Origin: Pedobacter steynii
GTDB lineage: Bacteria > Bacteroidota > Bacteroidia > Sphingobacteriales > Sphingobacteriaceae
Assembly (NCBI RefSeq): GCF_900103665.1
Contig: NZ_FNGY01000017.1
Location: 1 to 64,000, forward strand
Reading direction: 5' to 3'
DNA length: 64,000 bases
The translations under genes and the position numbers were made by a program. Below the pieces are notes generated by a model, which saw only the letters and a list, made by a program, of their open reading frames with translations, was not told the origin of the DNA and searched no databases. Shown piece after piece: positions 54,227 through 62,365 of the stretch; within the stretch, counting starts at the first letter, position 1, and every line of letters starts with the position of its first letter.

Positions 54227-56229
54227 TGATGTCTCTTATACGCAGTTGCTGCTTATGTAGTTTTGTATTGCTGGCCTCCGTCAATGAGTTCAATGTTACA
54301 AAAAAAGATGCAGAACGCAGCCATTTTCCGGATGTGCTGAGCATGGGCTTTGAAGTATCCGACCCGGAGAAAATTGAAACGAATGTGTTCTCCGACCTTG
54401 GGGCCTGGCATGCTTATACCCAGCCTACTTCGGCGAAGGACCATGGGGCTTTTATCGGTCCGCTCCTGATGGATCTTAAAGGGGAGTGGTTGGGAAACAC
54501 GATCTCTAAAATCGGAATCAAAGAGGCTGAAAAGCTGATTGACCTTTCCGGCGCTAAAACCGAGCTCAAATATTATCCGGGCTTACTTACTCAGGAAATG
54601 TGGATCAACGACCTGAAAGTTGAGCTGCAACTGATCTTTGTTTCCAACAGATCTGCAATGATCAATACAAGGGTGTACAATCTTGGGAAAAAGGAACGGA
54701 AACTGCAATTGTCCTGGACCGGGAAGAGCTTGTTAACCGGGGCTCAGATCAAAAAGGCAGAAAAGGAGGTTAACATCAGCTTTAATGACAATGAACACCG
54801 CTTTACCCAGCAGTTCGATGGTTCACATAAAATGAACATTCAGGTTTCCGGAAATGGGTATCAGGCAGATCTGGAAGAAATCAGCATTCAACCGGATGCG
54901 CATTTCAGCATCGGCCAGACACAAAGCTATTACCTGAATGCAGCAGAAGAACAAGCCGCAACAACAACCGCATTTAATTTCAATAAGGAATTCCGTGCCA
55001 ACCAAAGGCGCTGGGATAAATACCTGAACGATTATTTCAATGCTCCTGGACTACCACTGAGCAGTGTGGTGCAACAAAAACTCGCAGTAAAATCAATTGT
55101 AACCCTGCAAACCAATTGGAGAAGTAAATCAAAAGACCTGTTACATGGCGGCGTTTTCCCTTCTTTGAATTACCAGGGGTTTTATGGCTTTTGGAGCTGG
55201 GACAGCTGGAAACAGGCGGTAGGATTGAGCTATTTTAATCCTGCACTGGCAAAAGAAAATATGCTGGCCATGTTTGATTACCAGGATGAACATGGGATGG
55301 TGGCGGATTGTATTTATACGGATAAGAAAGAAAACAACTGGAGGGATACCAAACCTCCGCTTGCCGCATGGGCAGTCTGGAAAATCTATGCGCAATCAAA
55401 AGATGTTTCTTTTTTGAACACGATCTATCCTAAGCTGGTCAAATACCACAACTGGTGGTACAAAAACCGGGACCACAATAAAAATGGCCTGTGTGAGTTT
55501 GGTTCAACAGATGGAACTCGGATTGCCGCAGCATGGGAAAGTGGAATGGACAATGCGGTTAGGTTTGACAAAGCGGTTTTATTAAAAAACAATGCCACCG
55601 CATGGTCCTTAAATCAGGAATCCGTGGACCTGAATGCCTATCTCTATGCCGAAAAAGGGTATCTGGCAAAAATTGCCCTGGCGATGGGGAACAGGAAAGC
55701 ACAGCAGGAATGGAAAAGCCAGCTCCTTCCTTTAAAGCAAAAAATCAATCAGACTTTCTTTCGGGAAGAGAAAGGCTTTTATTACGACAAGAGCCTGGAA
55801 GGACAATGGATTGATGTGGATGGGCCTGAAGGATGGCTCCCATTGTGGTGCGGCCTGGCGGACCAGCAACAATTCAATTCTGTGCTGAAAATGATAAAAA
55901 AAACAAATAAGTTTGATACATCTGTTCCCCTGGCCACACTCGCGGCCGATCATCCCGGTTTTGACCCTTTAAAAGGTTACTGGCGAGGTCCGGTATGGCT
56001 GGATCAGTTCTATTTTGGTTATTCCGGTTTGTTGCGGTATGGCAGAAAAGAAGAAGCAAACTACTTTTTGAATAAACTATTGAAAAATGCAGAAGGGCTT
56101 CAGGGACAGGGAGCCATCCGCGAAAATTATCACCCCCTTAGCGGCAAGGGGTTAAATGCCAAAAATTTCAGCTGGTCAGCAGCACACTTGTTAATTATAC
56201 TTAAAGAGAATACACATGATACTTTCTGA
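54226..56229 (+). CDS. GH63-like (YgjK-type) exo-glucosidase, exported
   Basis: 667 residues (start 54226, or 54229). Signal peptide about 1-22. An N-terminal beta domain to about residue 240 and a C-terminal (alpha/alpha)6 barrel. Landmarks: GFWSWDSWKQAVGLSYFNPALA, the candidate catalytic Asp442 in WESGMDNAVRFD, ETVP-like block replaced by LAAWAVWKIYAQS, GYWRGPVWLDQFYFGY and Glu633 in GAIRENYHPLSG. The arrangement is that of E. coli YgjK, an inverting GH63 alpha-glucosidase for which Glc-alpha-1,2-Gal is, from memory, the reported preferred disaccharide. That is the sugar of collagen hydroxylysine. Overlaps the next gene by 14 bp. GH37/GH15-like alternatives are less likely. Confidence 0.82.
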   Translation: MMSLIRSCCLCSFVLLASVNEFNVTKKDAERSHFPDVLSMGFEVSDPEKIETNVFSDLGAWHAYTQPTSAKDHGAFIGPLLMDLKGEWLGNTISKIGIKEAEKLIDLSGAKTELKYYPGLLTQEMWINDLKVELQLIFVSNRSAMINTRVYNLGKKERKLQLSWTGKSLLTGAQIKKAEKEVNISFNDNEHRFTQQFDGSHKMNIQVSGNGYQADLEEISIQPDAHFSIGQTQSYYLNAAEEQAATTTAFNFNKEFRANQRRWDKYLNDYFNAPGLPLSSVVQQKLAVKSIVTLQTNWRSKSKDLLHGGVFPSLNYQGFYGFWSWDSWKQAVGLSYFNPALAKENMLAMFDYQDEHGMVADCIYTDKKENNWRDTKPPLAAWAVWKIYAQSKDVSFLNTIYPKLVKYHNWWYKNRDHNKNGLCEFGSTDGTRIAAAWESGMDNAVRFDKAVLLKNNATAWSLNQESVDLNAYLYAEKGYLAKIALAMGNRKAQQEWKSQLLPLKQKINQTFFREEKGFYYDKSLEGQWIDVDGPEGWLPLWCGLADQQQFNSVLKMIKKTNKFDTSVPLATLAADHPGFDPLKGYWRGPVWLDQFYFGYSGLLRYGRKEEANYFLNKLLKNAEGLQGQGAIRENYHPLSGKGLNAKNFSWSAAHLLIILKENTHDTF

Positions 56230-58516
56230 GAAAAACCTTAAAGAAACCCTGAACACCTTTTACAAGCTGGATGCTGAGGTAAAGAAAATTGCCGGTTATG
56301 AAGAACAAAATTTCCTGCTGAACACTAAAGAAGGGCTGCGGTTGATCTGTAAAGTAAATCCTGCACCTTATGATGAACCTTACCTGGATGCCCAGATGAA
56401 GGCCTTACAGTTTTTATCAGCAACGCCATTGGCCGCTAAAGTACCGGTCTTAAAACTCAATCTGGACGGACAGGCCATCACCAAAACTGAAATCAACGGA
56501 CATCAGTACTGCATCAGGATCTTGTCTTTTCTGGAAGGCACTTTCCTTGCAGACCTGCCGGTATTGAGTACCGGGTTGTTAACTGATCTGGGGACTACGC
56601 TGGCAAAAATGGACCAGGCGCTCCGGAGTTTTAATCACCCGGCTGTTTACCGTTATAACGAATGGGACATGGCCTATGTCCTGGCTTCAAAAGCGAACCT
56701 TCACTTTATCAAGGACCATGAAAAGAGAAGGATTGCGGCTTATTTTCTCCTTCAATATGAGATGGAAGTGCTTCCGCTGATGTATGAGTTGAGAACAGCC
56801 GTGGTCCACAATGACGCCCATGACCTGAATGTACTGGCCGATCAGGACAGAGTTACCGGCTTCATCGACTTTGGAGATATTGCCAAAACCCAGCTCATTC
56901 ATAATATCGCCATCACGCTGACCTATGTGATGTTCCGTCAGGAGGAACCCCTGAAAGCTGCGGTGACCGTATTGAAAGCATACCATCAGGAGTATCATTT
57001 AACGGAGCAGGAATTGTCGGTCTTGTATTACCTGATCGGGGCAAGGTTAAGTTTAAGTGTAACACAATCTGCGAGTAAAAGAGCGCAGGGCGATAATGCA
57101 CATCATTTTGTATCGGAGAACGATGCCTGGAAGCTACTGTTCCAATTGCTGAAGATCAATCCTGTCCTTGCGCAGAATGAGTTTAACCTCGTCTGCGGCT
57201 TTCCAAAAGTAAGCCCGGAAAAGGAAGCGATTGAGACCTTGTTGAAAACAAGAAAAGAGCGGATCGGGGCCAACCTGAGCATCAGCTATAAAACACCCCT
57301 GAAAATCGTTAAAGGCGCATTTCAATACCTGTACGATGATCAGGGCGATACTTTTATCGACTGTGTCAATAACGTGAGCCATGTTGGCCATTGCCACCCT
57401 ACCGTGGTACGGGCAATCCAGCAGCAGGCCGCAAAATTAAATACGAATACCAGATACTTGCACGACAGCTTATTGGAATACGCAAAACTGCTGACTGATA
57501 GCTTGCCTGCGCCATTGAGCGTTTGTTATTTTACCAATTCAGGAAGCGAAGCCAATGACCTGGCCATCCGCATCAGCAGACATTATACCCGTCAGAAAGA
57601 TGTCATTGTACTGGACCATGCTTATCACGGGACGTCTACCGTGGCGATGGAACTGAGTCCTTATAAATTCGACGGACCAGGGGGTGGCGGACAACCTTCC
57701 CATATCCACAAGGCGTTGAACCCGGATCTGTACCGTGGCGTTTACCGCTACGGAGATGCCCAGGCGGGTGCAAAGTATGCTGCAGACGTAGAACGTTTGA
57801 TAGCAGCGCTTAAAACCTCAGATAAAGGTGTTGCCGCGTTCATTTGTGAGACCCTGCTTGGGGTAGGCGGACAGATTCCTTTGCCTCCGGATTACCTGAA
57901 AGAAGTATACCGTCATGTCCGGGCTGCCGGCGGACTTTGCATTGCGGATGAAGTACAGGTGGGTTTTGGAAGAATCGGAGATCATTTCTGGGGATTTGAA
58001 CTGCAGGACGTGGTTCCTGACATTGTCGTCCTGGGTAAACCCATCGGAAACGGGCATCCTATGGCTGCGGTAGTGGTGACTGCCGAAATTGCTGCTTCTT
58101 TTAACAACGGAATGGAGTATTTCAATACTTTTGGAGGGAATCCGGTTTCCATGGAAACAGGGATTGCAGTGATGAAGGTGATACAGGAAGAGGAGCTCCA
58201 AAAGCAGGCCCTGGAAACAGGAAATCACCTGATGGTGGGGCTGACAGAGCTGATGGAAAAACATCCGCTGATCGGAGAGGTGAGAGGTCATGGCCTTTTT
58301 GTGGGTGTGGAGCTGGTGAGAAACCAGGAAACACTTGAACCTGCCGTTCCTGAGATCGACTGGATTGTGGAAGAGATGAGAAACCGTGGATTTTTGTTAA
58401 GCACAGACGGGCCTTTGCACAACGTGATTAAGATCAAACCGCCTTTGGTATTCTCCAAAGAGAATGCGGATGATCTGGTGGCCCATCTGGATGAGGTATT
58501 GTATAAAATTAAATAA
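56216..58516 (+). CDS. Fusion: APH-type kinase + class III PLP phospho-lyase (hydroxylysine kinase / phosphohydroxylysine lyase type)
   Basis: 766 residues, cytoplasmic. Residues 1-320 are an aminoglycoside-phosphotransferase-like small-molecule kinase, with the catalytic loop VVHNDAHDLNVL (Asp200) and metal-binding FIDFGD (Asp218). Residues about 340-766 are a class III PLP enzyme: TNSGSEAND at 440-448, ADEVQVGFGR at 577-586, PLP lysine about 608 in GKPIGNGHP, and the end block STDGPLHNVIKIKPP. That last block closely resembles human ETNPPL and PHYKPL, phospho-lyases acting on phosphoethanolamine and 5-phosphohydroxylysine, while the kinase half resembles human hydroxylysine kinase. One polypeptide would thus convert 5-hydroxylysine to allysine, ammonia and phosphate. 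Ethanolamine is the main alternative substrate. Confidence 0.9.
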   Translation: MILSEKNLKETLNTFYKLDAEVKKIAGYEEQNFLLNTKEGLRLICKVNPAPYDEPYLDAQMKALQFLSATPLAAKVPVLKLNLDGQAITKTEINGHQYCIRILSFLEGTFLADLPVLSTGLLTDLGTTLAKMDQALRSFNHPAVYRYNEWDMAYVLASKANLHFIKDHEKRRIAAYFLLQYEMEVLPLMYELRTAVVHNDAHDLNVLADQDRVTGFIDFGDIAKTQLIHNIAITLTYVMFRQEEPLKAAVTVLKAYHQEYHLTEQELSVLYYLIGARLSLSVTQSASKRAQGDNAHHFVSENDAWKLLFQLLKINPVLAQNEFNLVCGFPKVSPEKEAIETLLKTRKERIGANLSISYKTPLKIVKGAFQYLYDDQGDTFIDCVNNVSHVGHCHPTVVRAIQQQAAKLNTNTRYLHDSLLEYAKLLTDSLPAPLSVCYFTNSGSEANDLAIRISRHYTRQKDVIVLDHAYHGTSTVAMELSPYKFDGPGGGGQPSHIHKALNPDLYRGVYRYGDAQAGAKYAADVERLIAALKTSDKGVAAFICETLLGVGGQIPLPPDYLKEVYRHVRAAGGLCIADEVQVGFGRIGDHFWGFELQDVVPDIVVLGKPIGNGHPMAAVVVTAEIAASFNNGMEYFNTFGGNPVSMETGIAVMKVIQEEELQKQALETGNHLMVGLTELMEKHPLIGEVRGHGLFVGVELVRNQETLEPAVPEIDWIVEEMRNRGFLLSTDGPLHNVIKIKPPLVFSKENADDLVAHLDEVLYKIK

Positions 58517-58519
58517 ATA

Positions 58520-59419
58520 ATGGTGCATAAAACCCTTAAAGGAGTATTAAACGGACTCTTAACCCGATATAAAGAACGTGTTCCTGATGTAGCAGGAATT
58601 ATCAATGCGATGATTGCCGAGGGGATCATCAGCAATTTTGAAGAGATAGAAAACGACCATGTGGCCTTCCGTACTTTAGGGGTTCCTCATTTAGGAATCG
58701 CCTCTCTGGAAAAAGTATTTCTGGCTTATGGTTACGAGAAAAAGAGCCCTTACCATTTTTCGGAAAAGAAGCTGGATGCGTATTGGTATGCACCACCATC
58801 TCCGGAATTTCCACGTATTTTCATCAGTGAACTGATCGTTACACAATTGTCTGAAAGGGCACAGGAGCTTATTCATAAATATACAGATGCGATTACCGCT
58901 GATCCTGTAGATGCATTGGACCTGAATGATGCGGATGCCGTAGATCGTTTTCTGCACAGTCCGCTTTGGGAAACACCTACGGTGGAAGATTACACGGAGT
59001 TGATGGCAGAAAGTGAATATGCCGCATGGACGATTTATAACCGTTATTACCTGAACCATTTTACGATCAGCATCCATAACCTGAAAGAAGGGTACAACAA
59101 CCTGGAAGCATTTGATCAGTTCCTGTTGAAAAACGGGTTTAAGCTGAACGATGCCGGTGGAGAGATCAAGACGAGCAGCGATGGGGCATTGCTGCAAAGC
59201 TCTACCGTTGCCGAACTGGTGGAAGCCAGCTTTGCGGAAGGCAAAAAGAAGGTTATTGCCGGTTCTTATGTAGAGTTTGCAGAAAGAAAGGTGTTACCGG
59301 AATTTGCCGGACTTCCTGCCAGCGAGCTGAACAATACCCATAGGAGAGAAGGTTTTGAAGCCGGAAATGCAGATAAAATATTTGAGAGTACTTTCTTATC
59401 GCAAACGAGTAAGAAATAG
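58520..59419 (+). CDS. DUF1338 family 2-oxoadipate dioxygenase/decarboxylase (HglS-like)
   Basis: 299 residues, cytoplasmic. The DUF1338 fold with its three likely metal ligands: His47 in ENDHVAFRTLG, His180 in YYLNHFTISIHNL and Glu252 in SYVEFAERKVLPEF. The characterised member, HglS of Pseudomonas putida, is an iron-dependent enzyme converting 2-oxoadipate to D-2-hydroxyglutarate in lysine breakdown; plant and short bacterial forms act similarly. It begins 3 bp after the fusion gene. That pairing makes chemical sense, because allysine formed from hydroxylysine is oxidised and transaminated to 2-oxoadipate. Those two intermediate steps are not encoded here. Followed by a strong double terminator. 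Confidence 0.9.
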   Translation: MVHKTLKGVLNGLLTRYKERVPDVAGIINAMIAEGIISNFEEIENDHVAFRTLGVPHLGIASLEKVFLAYGYEKKSPYHFSEKKLDAYWYAPPSPEFPRIFISELIVTQLSERAQELIHKYTDAITADPVDALDLNDADAVDRFLHSPLWETPTVEDYTELMAESEYAAWTIYNRYYLNHFTISIHNLKEGYNNLEAFDQFLLKNGFKLNDAGGEIKTSSDGALLQSSTVAELVEASFAEGKKKVIAGSYVEFAERKVLPEFAGLPASELNNTHRREGFEAGNADKIFESTFLSQTSKK

Positions 59420-59425
59420 CACTAT

Positions 59426-59510
59426 TTCTAAAACTCCCGAAATTGGGGATTTTAGAAGAAAAGCTTTGTTTCCTGATTGATTTCAATTCGATCAGGAAAC
59501 AAAGCTTTTA
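59426..59510 (+). terminator. Double-hairpin terminator of the 46340-59419 locus
   Basis: First hairpin 59426-59457 (TTCTAAAACTCCC with GGGGATTTTAGAA, one irregular pair). Second hairpin has perfect 19-bp arms at 59459-59477 and 59491-59509 ending in a T-run. The strength suggests a firm end of the operon. Confidence 0.9.
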
Positions 59511-59605
59511 TAGCTTGTGTATAAGTTCATTGATTTTTTTTGAACAATTGATTTGGAATAAATCTAAATAATAACAACCTTTGCAGTCTCAACCAGGTTT
59601 AATCA

Positions 59606-59971
59606 ATGCAAAACACAGCTATAGCATCTCCAATACATTTTGAAGAGGTATTTAGTACCAAAAAAGGTTCCATCTATCAATCAGACAGTGAAAACTGCTG
59701 GTATATAGATTTTGCCGGCAAGCTGGCCCGTTTTGATTACCGCAATCTTTTGAAATTAAAGAAAGCGGTTTACAACATTGATATCGAAAACATCCTGTTG
59801 ACGAGTGATAAATCCGCTGATGTGGAGATCATCTTCATCTGCGCCTGTGATCATTGTTATGTTTTGTCTTTACTTCAGATCATTGCCCTTAAAGAACTAC
59901 TACAGGGAACCTTCGTCATGCTGGATTTAAACCACATTATTCAGGACCGTCTTTTCCGCTTAGTCGTTTGA
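59606..59971 (+). CDS. Conserved small cytoplasmic protein, unknown function
   Basis: 121 residues without signal or membrane segment. The middle (SENCWYIDFAGKLARFDYRNLLKLKKAVYNI) looks like a compact alpha/beta fold, and a CACDHCYVL stretch at about 79-87 has three cysteines and a histidine that could bind a metal. I have no family name for it. Codon use and amino-acid make-up are like its neighbours. It lies between the terminator at 59510 and the ferritin gene, 102 bp before the latter, read in the same direction. Confidence 0.7.
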   Translation: MQNTAIASPIHFEEVFSTKKGSIYQSDSENCWYIDFAGKLARFDYRNLLKLKKAVYNIDIENILLTSDKSADVEIIFICACDHCYVLSLLQIIALKELLQGTFVMLDLNHIIQDRLFRLVV

Positions 59972-60033
59972 TCTAATTAGACTTAGAATCTTTCCGAATT
60001 GCTTTTAAATGCAATATTGTTGATTTATACCCT

Positions 60034-60041
60034 TATTTTTG
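60034..60041 (+). promoter_or_regulatory. Candidate -7 element of the ferritin gene (TATTTTTG)
   Basis: Matches TAnnTTTG, 32 bp before the ferritin ATG. -33 candidates (TTG at 60017 and 60020) are closer than usual. Confidence 0.45.
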
Positions 60042-60073
60042 TCTTAGTAATTAGGAATTAAATCAACAGTAAT

Positions 60074-60601
60074 ATGAAAGATATCATTCGCGTAAAAAGT
60101 TTACTCTCCACAGATGTTGAGACTCTTTTAAACCAACAGATTAAAAAAGAAGCACTTTCTTCCTCAATCTACCTGTCCATGGCTTCATGGTGCGGCCGCA
60201 ATGGATACGATTTCTCCTCAGATTACTTCTTTAAGCAAGCTGAAGAAGAACGCGTTCATCAGTTAAAATTTTATAAGTATGTTCTTGATATGGGTGGAAT
60301 GGCCATTTCGCCTGAAGTAACCAATATCAAGCTTGAATATAACTCTTTCCGTGAGGTGTTTGAAGAAGCATTAGATCAGGAGATCAGTGTAACCCAGTCG
60401 ATCAAAAACATCGCTGCACGTTGCCATAAAGAACAGGATTATGTAACCTTAGAGTTCTTAAACTGGTTCTTCAAAGAACAACGTGAAGAAGAATACAAAG
60501 CCAGACGTGCGCTGGAATTATTCGATGTGATCGGTGAAGAAGGAACAGGAAGATGGCAGATCGATAAAAATGTAGGCCAGATCGTTTACACAGAGGGCTA
60601 A
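60074..60601 (+). CDS. ftnA: Non-heme bacterial ferritin (FtnA type)
   Basis: 175 residues, the usual ferritin length. Four-helix bundle with ferroxidase ligands: Glu in KKEALSSSIYLS near residue 20, Glu and His in AEEERVHQLKFYKYV at about 55-60, Glu in the third helix (EALDQEISVTQ) and Glu/Gln in NWFFKEQREEEYKA. It stores iron as ferric mineral in a 24-subunit cytoplasmic shell. Together with xusABC it gives the window an uptake and storage pair, though they are far apart. Single gene with its own promoter and terminator. Confidence 0.93.
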   Translation: MKDIIRVKSLLSTDVETLLNQQIKKEALSSSIYLSMASWCGRNGYDFSSDYFFKQAEEERVHQLKFYKYVLDMGGMAISPEVTNIKLEYNSFREVFEEALDQEISVTQSIKNIAARCHKEQDYVTLEFLNWFFKEQREEEYKARRALELFDVIGEEGTGRWQIDKNVGQIVYTEG

Positions 60602-60634
60602 TCCGCTGATTTAAACCGATAAAGGTTTTTTATT

Positions 60635-60677
60635 ATAGCACATATTGATGGAAAACCATCAGTATGTGCTATTTTTG
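60635..60677 (+). terminator. Ferritin terminator overlapping the next promoter
   Basis: 17-bp arms (60635-60651 and 60656-60672, one G-U) with an AAAA loop and T-run. The last bases, TATTTTTG at 60670-60677, also match the -7 consensus TAnnTTTG and lie 21 bp before the 39-residue gene. Confidence 0.88.
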
Positions 60678-60698
60678 TATCGGAATAATTGTAGCGCG

Positions 60699-60818
60699 AT
60701 GTCAAAGAAGGGAAAAGAAAAGAAAAAGTCGAAGCAGGAGAAGAAGGATAAGAAGAAAAAGAACTGCTGTGAAAAGTTTCTGAGAGGAAAGCGTTGTCGG
60801 AATTGCCCCTTTGGTTAG
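60699..60818 (+). CDS. 39-residue Lys-rich, four-cysteine mini-protein
   Basis: A short frame from the ATG at 60699: a strongly basic half (MSKKGKEKKKSKQEKKDK) followed by NCCEKFLRGKRCRNCPFG and a stop. The four cysteines, as CC and CxxC, could hold a zinc or iron-sulfur site. The patterned ending, own -7 element and position behind a terminator argue for a real gene. I recall similar Lys-rich peptides ending in CxxCP in other Bacteroidota but cannot name a family. Possibly a nucleic-acid- or ribosome-binding peptide. It lies in the ferritin-to-60871 gap. Confidence 0.5.
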   Translation: MSKKGKEKKKSKQEKKDKKKKNCCEKFLRGKRCRNCPFG

Positions 60819-60870
60819 CTGCGGGGAATGCTGCTAATAAGGGAGAGCTATATGCGCTTATCACGCGTTA

Positions 60871-61254
60871 TTAATTGATCGATACTGATTCCAGCATAGA
60901 GAATTCCTGTTTTTCTGCGTTTAATTTCCCTTCAATGCTGTAAAGAACCGGAGTTTCGCCTTCCAGCCGTTCGCTCCTTTCAAACCATGTTGTCAAATTG
61001 TTTTCACAGTTAATGTCGCAGGGAATCAAAGCATATGTTTTCTTAGTTTTTTGCTCCTGAAAGGTCATTTTACCATCTTTCCCTATTTCTACGCTTCCTT
61101 CCAGCACCTGTAATTTTTGATCTTCTAAAGCATCACAGGCTTTACACCTTTCACGAGTCTGCCATTCCTCAGGCGGGTGCGTGATCCGATCGTAAATTAA
61201 ACAACATACCAGTACCAGTAAAGCACCTAAAACAAGTGTTTTTAAAATTTTCAT
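60871..61254 (-). CDS. Membrane-anchored small protein with CxxC, unknown function
   Basis: 127 residues. One N-terminal membrane helix (LVLGALLVLVCCLIYDR, about 5-22), then a periplasmic part with CKACDALEDQ at about 37-46 and CDINCENN at about 79-86. These paired cysteines could form disulfides or bind a metal. The C-terminal half (PVLYSIEGKLNAEKQEFSMLESVSIN) resembles a small beta-barrel. No family recognised. It is read towards the mini-protein gene and follows the DUF6266 gene on the same strand after 72 bp. Confidence 0.7.
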   Translation of the reverse strand: MKILKTLVLGALLVLVCCLIYDRITHPPEEWQTRERCKACDALEDQKLQVLEGSVEIGKDGKMTFQEQKTKKTYALIPCDINCENNLTTWFERSERLEGETPVLYSIEGKLNAEKQEFSMLESVSIN

Positions 61255-61326
61255 TAGTGTATAATTGCTTTTTATCAGGCGGTTTTATTTCTCAGCCTCT
61301 AAATTAGGAAAGATATCCGGACTTTG

Positions 61327-62130
61327 TTACCCAGGCCCCGGGCTGTCTCCTGTAAAACCGTTGCCAGATTCAGTTAAGCTGGAATTCGGTACATCAATCT
61401 CCTTTTCGTTTTCGCAAACAGGCGCCTGTGCTGGTTTGACCGCTCCGGTTTTGGCCTCTTCTGCAGGTTTTATTTCTACAGTAACTTTGGGACTGGTATT
61501 CAAAGAACCAGCGTGTACGCTATTGGAAACTGCTTTTCCATTATCTTTAGCAAAAGAAATATAAGCTTCCATGCGTTCGTTTATATGTTCCGGACCGATC
61601 ACAATCACATCTTTACCTTCCACTCTTTTTGCCCCGACCAGTTGGCAGCAGGTCTCTTTAATATCAGGGAAATAGATCACGAGCATCGTGCGGTCAGTAT
61701 GATACTCACTCACCGGACTGGTCGATATTTCCCAGGTAAAGGTAACCTCAACGCCGTTTTGACTAATCCCCGGGTTAACAGCTACAGGAAGTGCCCCCAT
61801 GCTCATTAATACTTTGCTATAGTCCAGACTGATGTTTGGATATACACCTTGAATCGCATTCTTTTTATTGTAAGAAACGGCCTCATTGTACTCGTTCCTG
61901 TCCGTTCCAACAACCGCAAGCCGGAATCCTGCCCGGATCGCATGAATGGAAGGCTTCAGGATCTCATTGACCACCTTCATTTTTTCGCAGTTTGCTTTCC
62001 TTGCCGGAGTAAGCGGTTTTTCAGTTTTGCCAATTGTTCTGATGATATGTTTCCCTTTCAAGGTATAACCTACCAGGTTGCCGATTCTGCCATGGAATCC
62101 GCCAAATAACCCGTTAATTAATTTTCCCAT
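61327..62130 (-). CDS. DUF6266 family protein
   Basis: 267 residues. The N-terminus GKLINGLFGGFHGRIGNLVGYTLKGKHIIRTIG is the characteristic DUF6266 opening, found often and in several copies in Pedobacter and other Sphingobacteriaceae. Mid-region DUF6266 body (NCEKMKVVNEILKPSIHAIRAGF, NAIQGVYPNISLDYSKVLMS, VTFTWEISTSPVSEYHTD). The last 60 residues are a Pro/Glu/Lys-rich tail (KPAEEAKTGAVKPAQAPV) that looks disordered. No signal peptide. Function unknown; some members resemble phage- or secretion-related structural proteins only loosely. Confidence 0.8.
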   Translation of the reverse strand: MGKLINGLFGGFHGRIGNLVGYTLKGKHIIRTIGKTEKPLTPARKANCEKMKVVNEILKPSIHAIRAGFRLAVVGTDRNEYNEAVSYNKKNAIQGVYPNISLDYSKVLMSMGALPVAVNPGISQNGVEVTFTWEISTSPVSEYHTDRTMLVIYFPDIKETCCQLVGAKRVEGKDVIVIGPEHINERMEAYISFAKDNGKAVSNSVHAGSLNTSPKVTVEIKPAEEAKTGAVKPAQAPVCENEKEIDVPNSSLTESGNGFTGDSPGPG

Positions 62131-62365
62131 TTTTCCTAAGTTTTATTTAAGTAATTAAATTGATTATGAGTAATTTACGAAATGTTTTTCATATATCTTT
62201 AATATGCCTCCGGATAATGTTATTTGTCAGTTGTCCGGGAAGACATCGTCAAAAGGTCTGAGAAACCAATTATGGACCTATCAAACACCTCTTGATCGTT
62301 AAGAGAAGATCAGTTACACTGAAACGGAAATGAACAACATTTTTAACGGATAGGAACAGGATGAT

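Noticed and set aside
62166..62261. 31-codon frame with a hydrophobic start upstream of DUF6266
   Set aside because: No promoter, no pattern and antisense to the neighbours' leader; short frames of this size are expected by chance.
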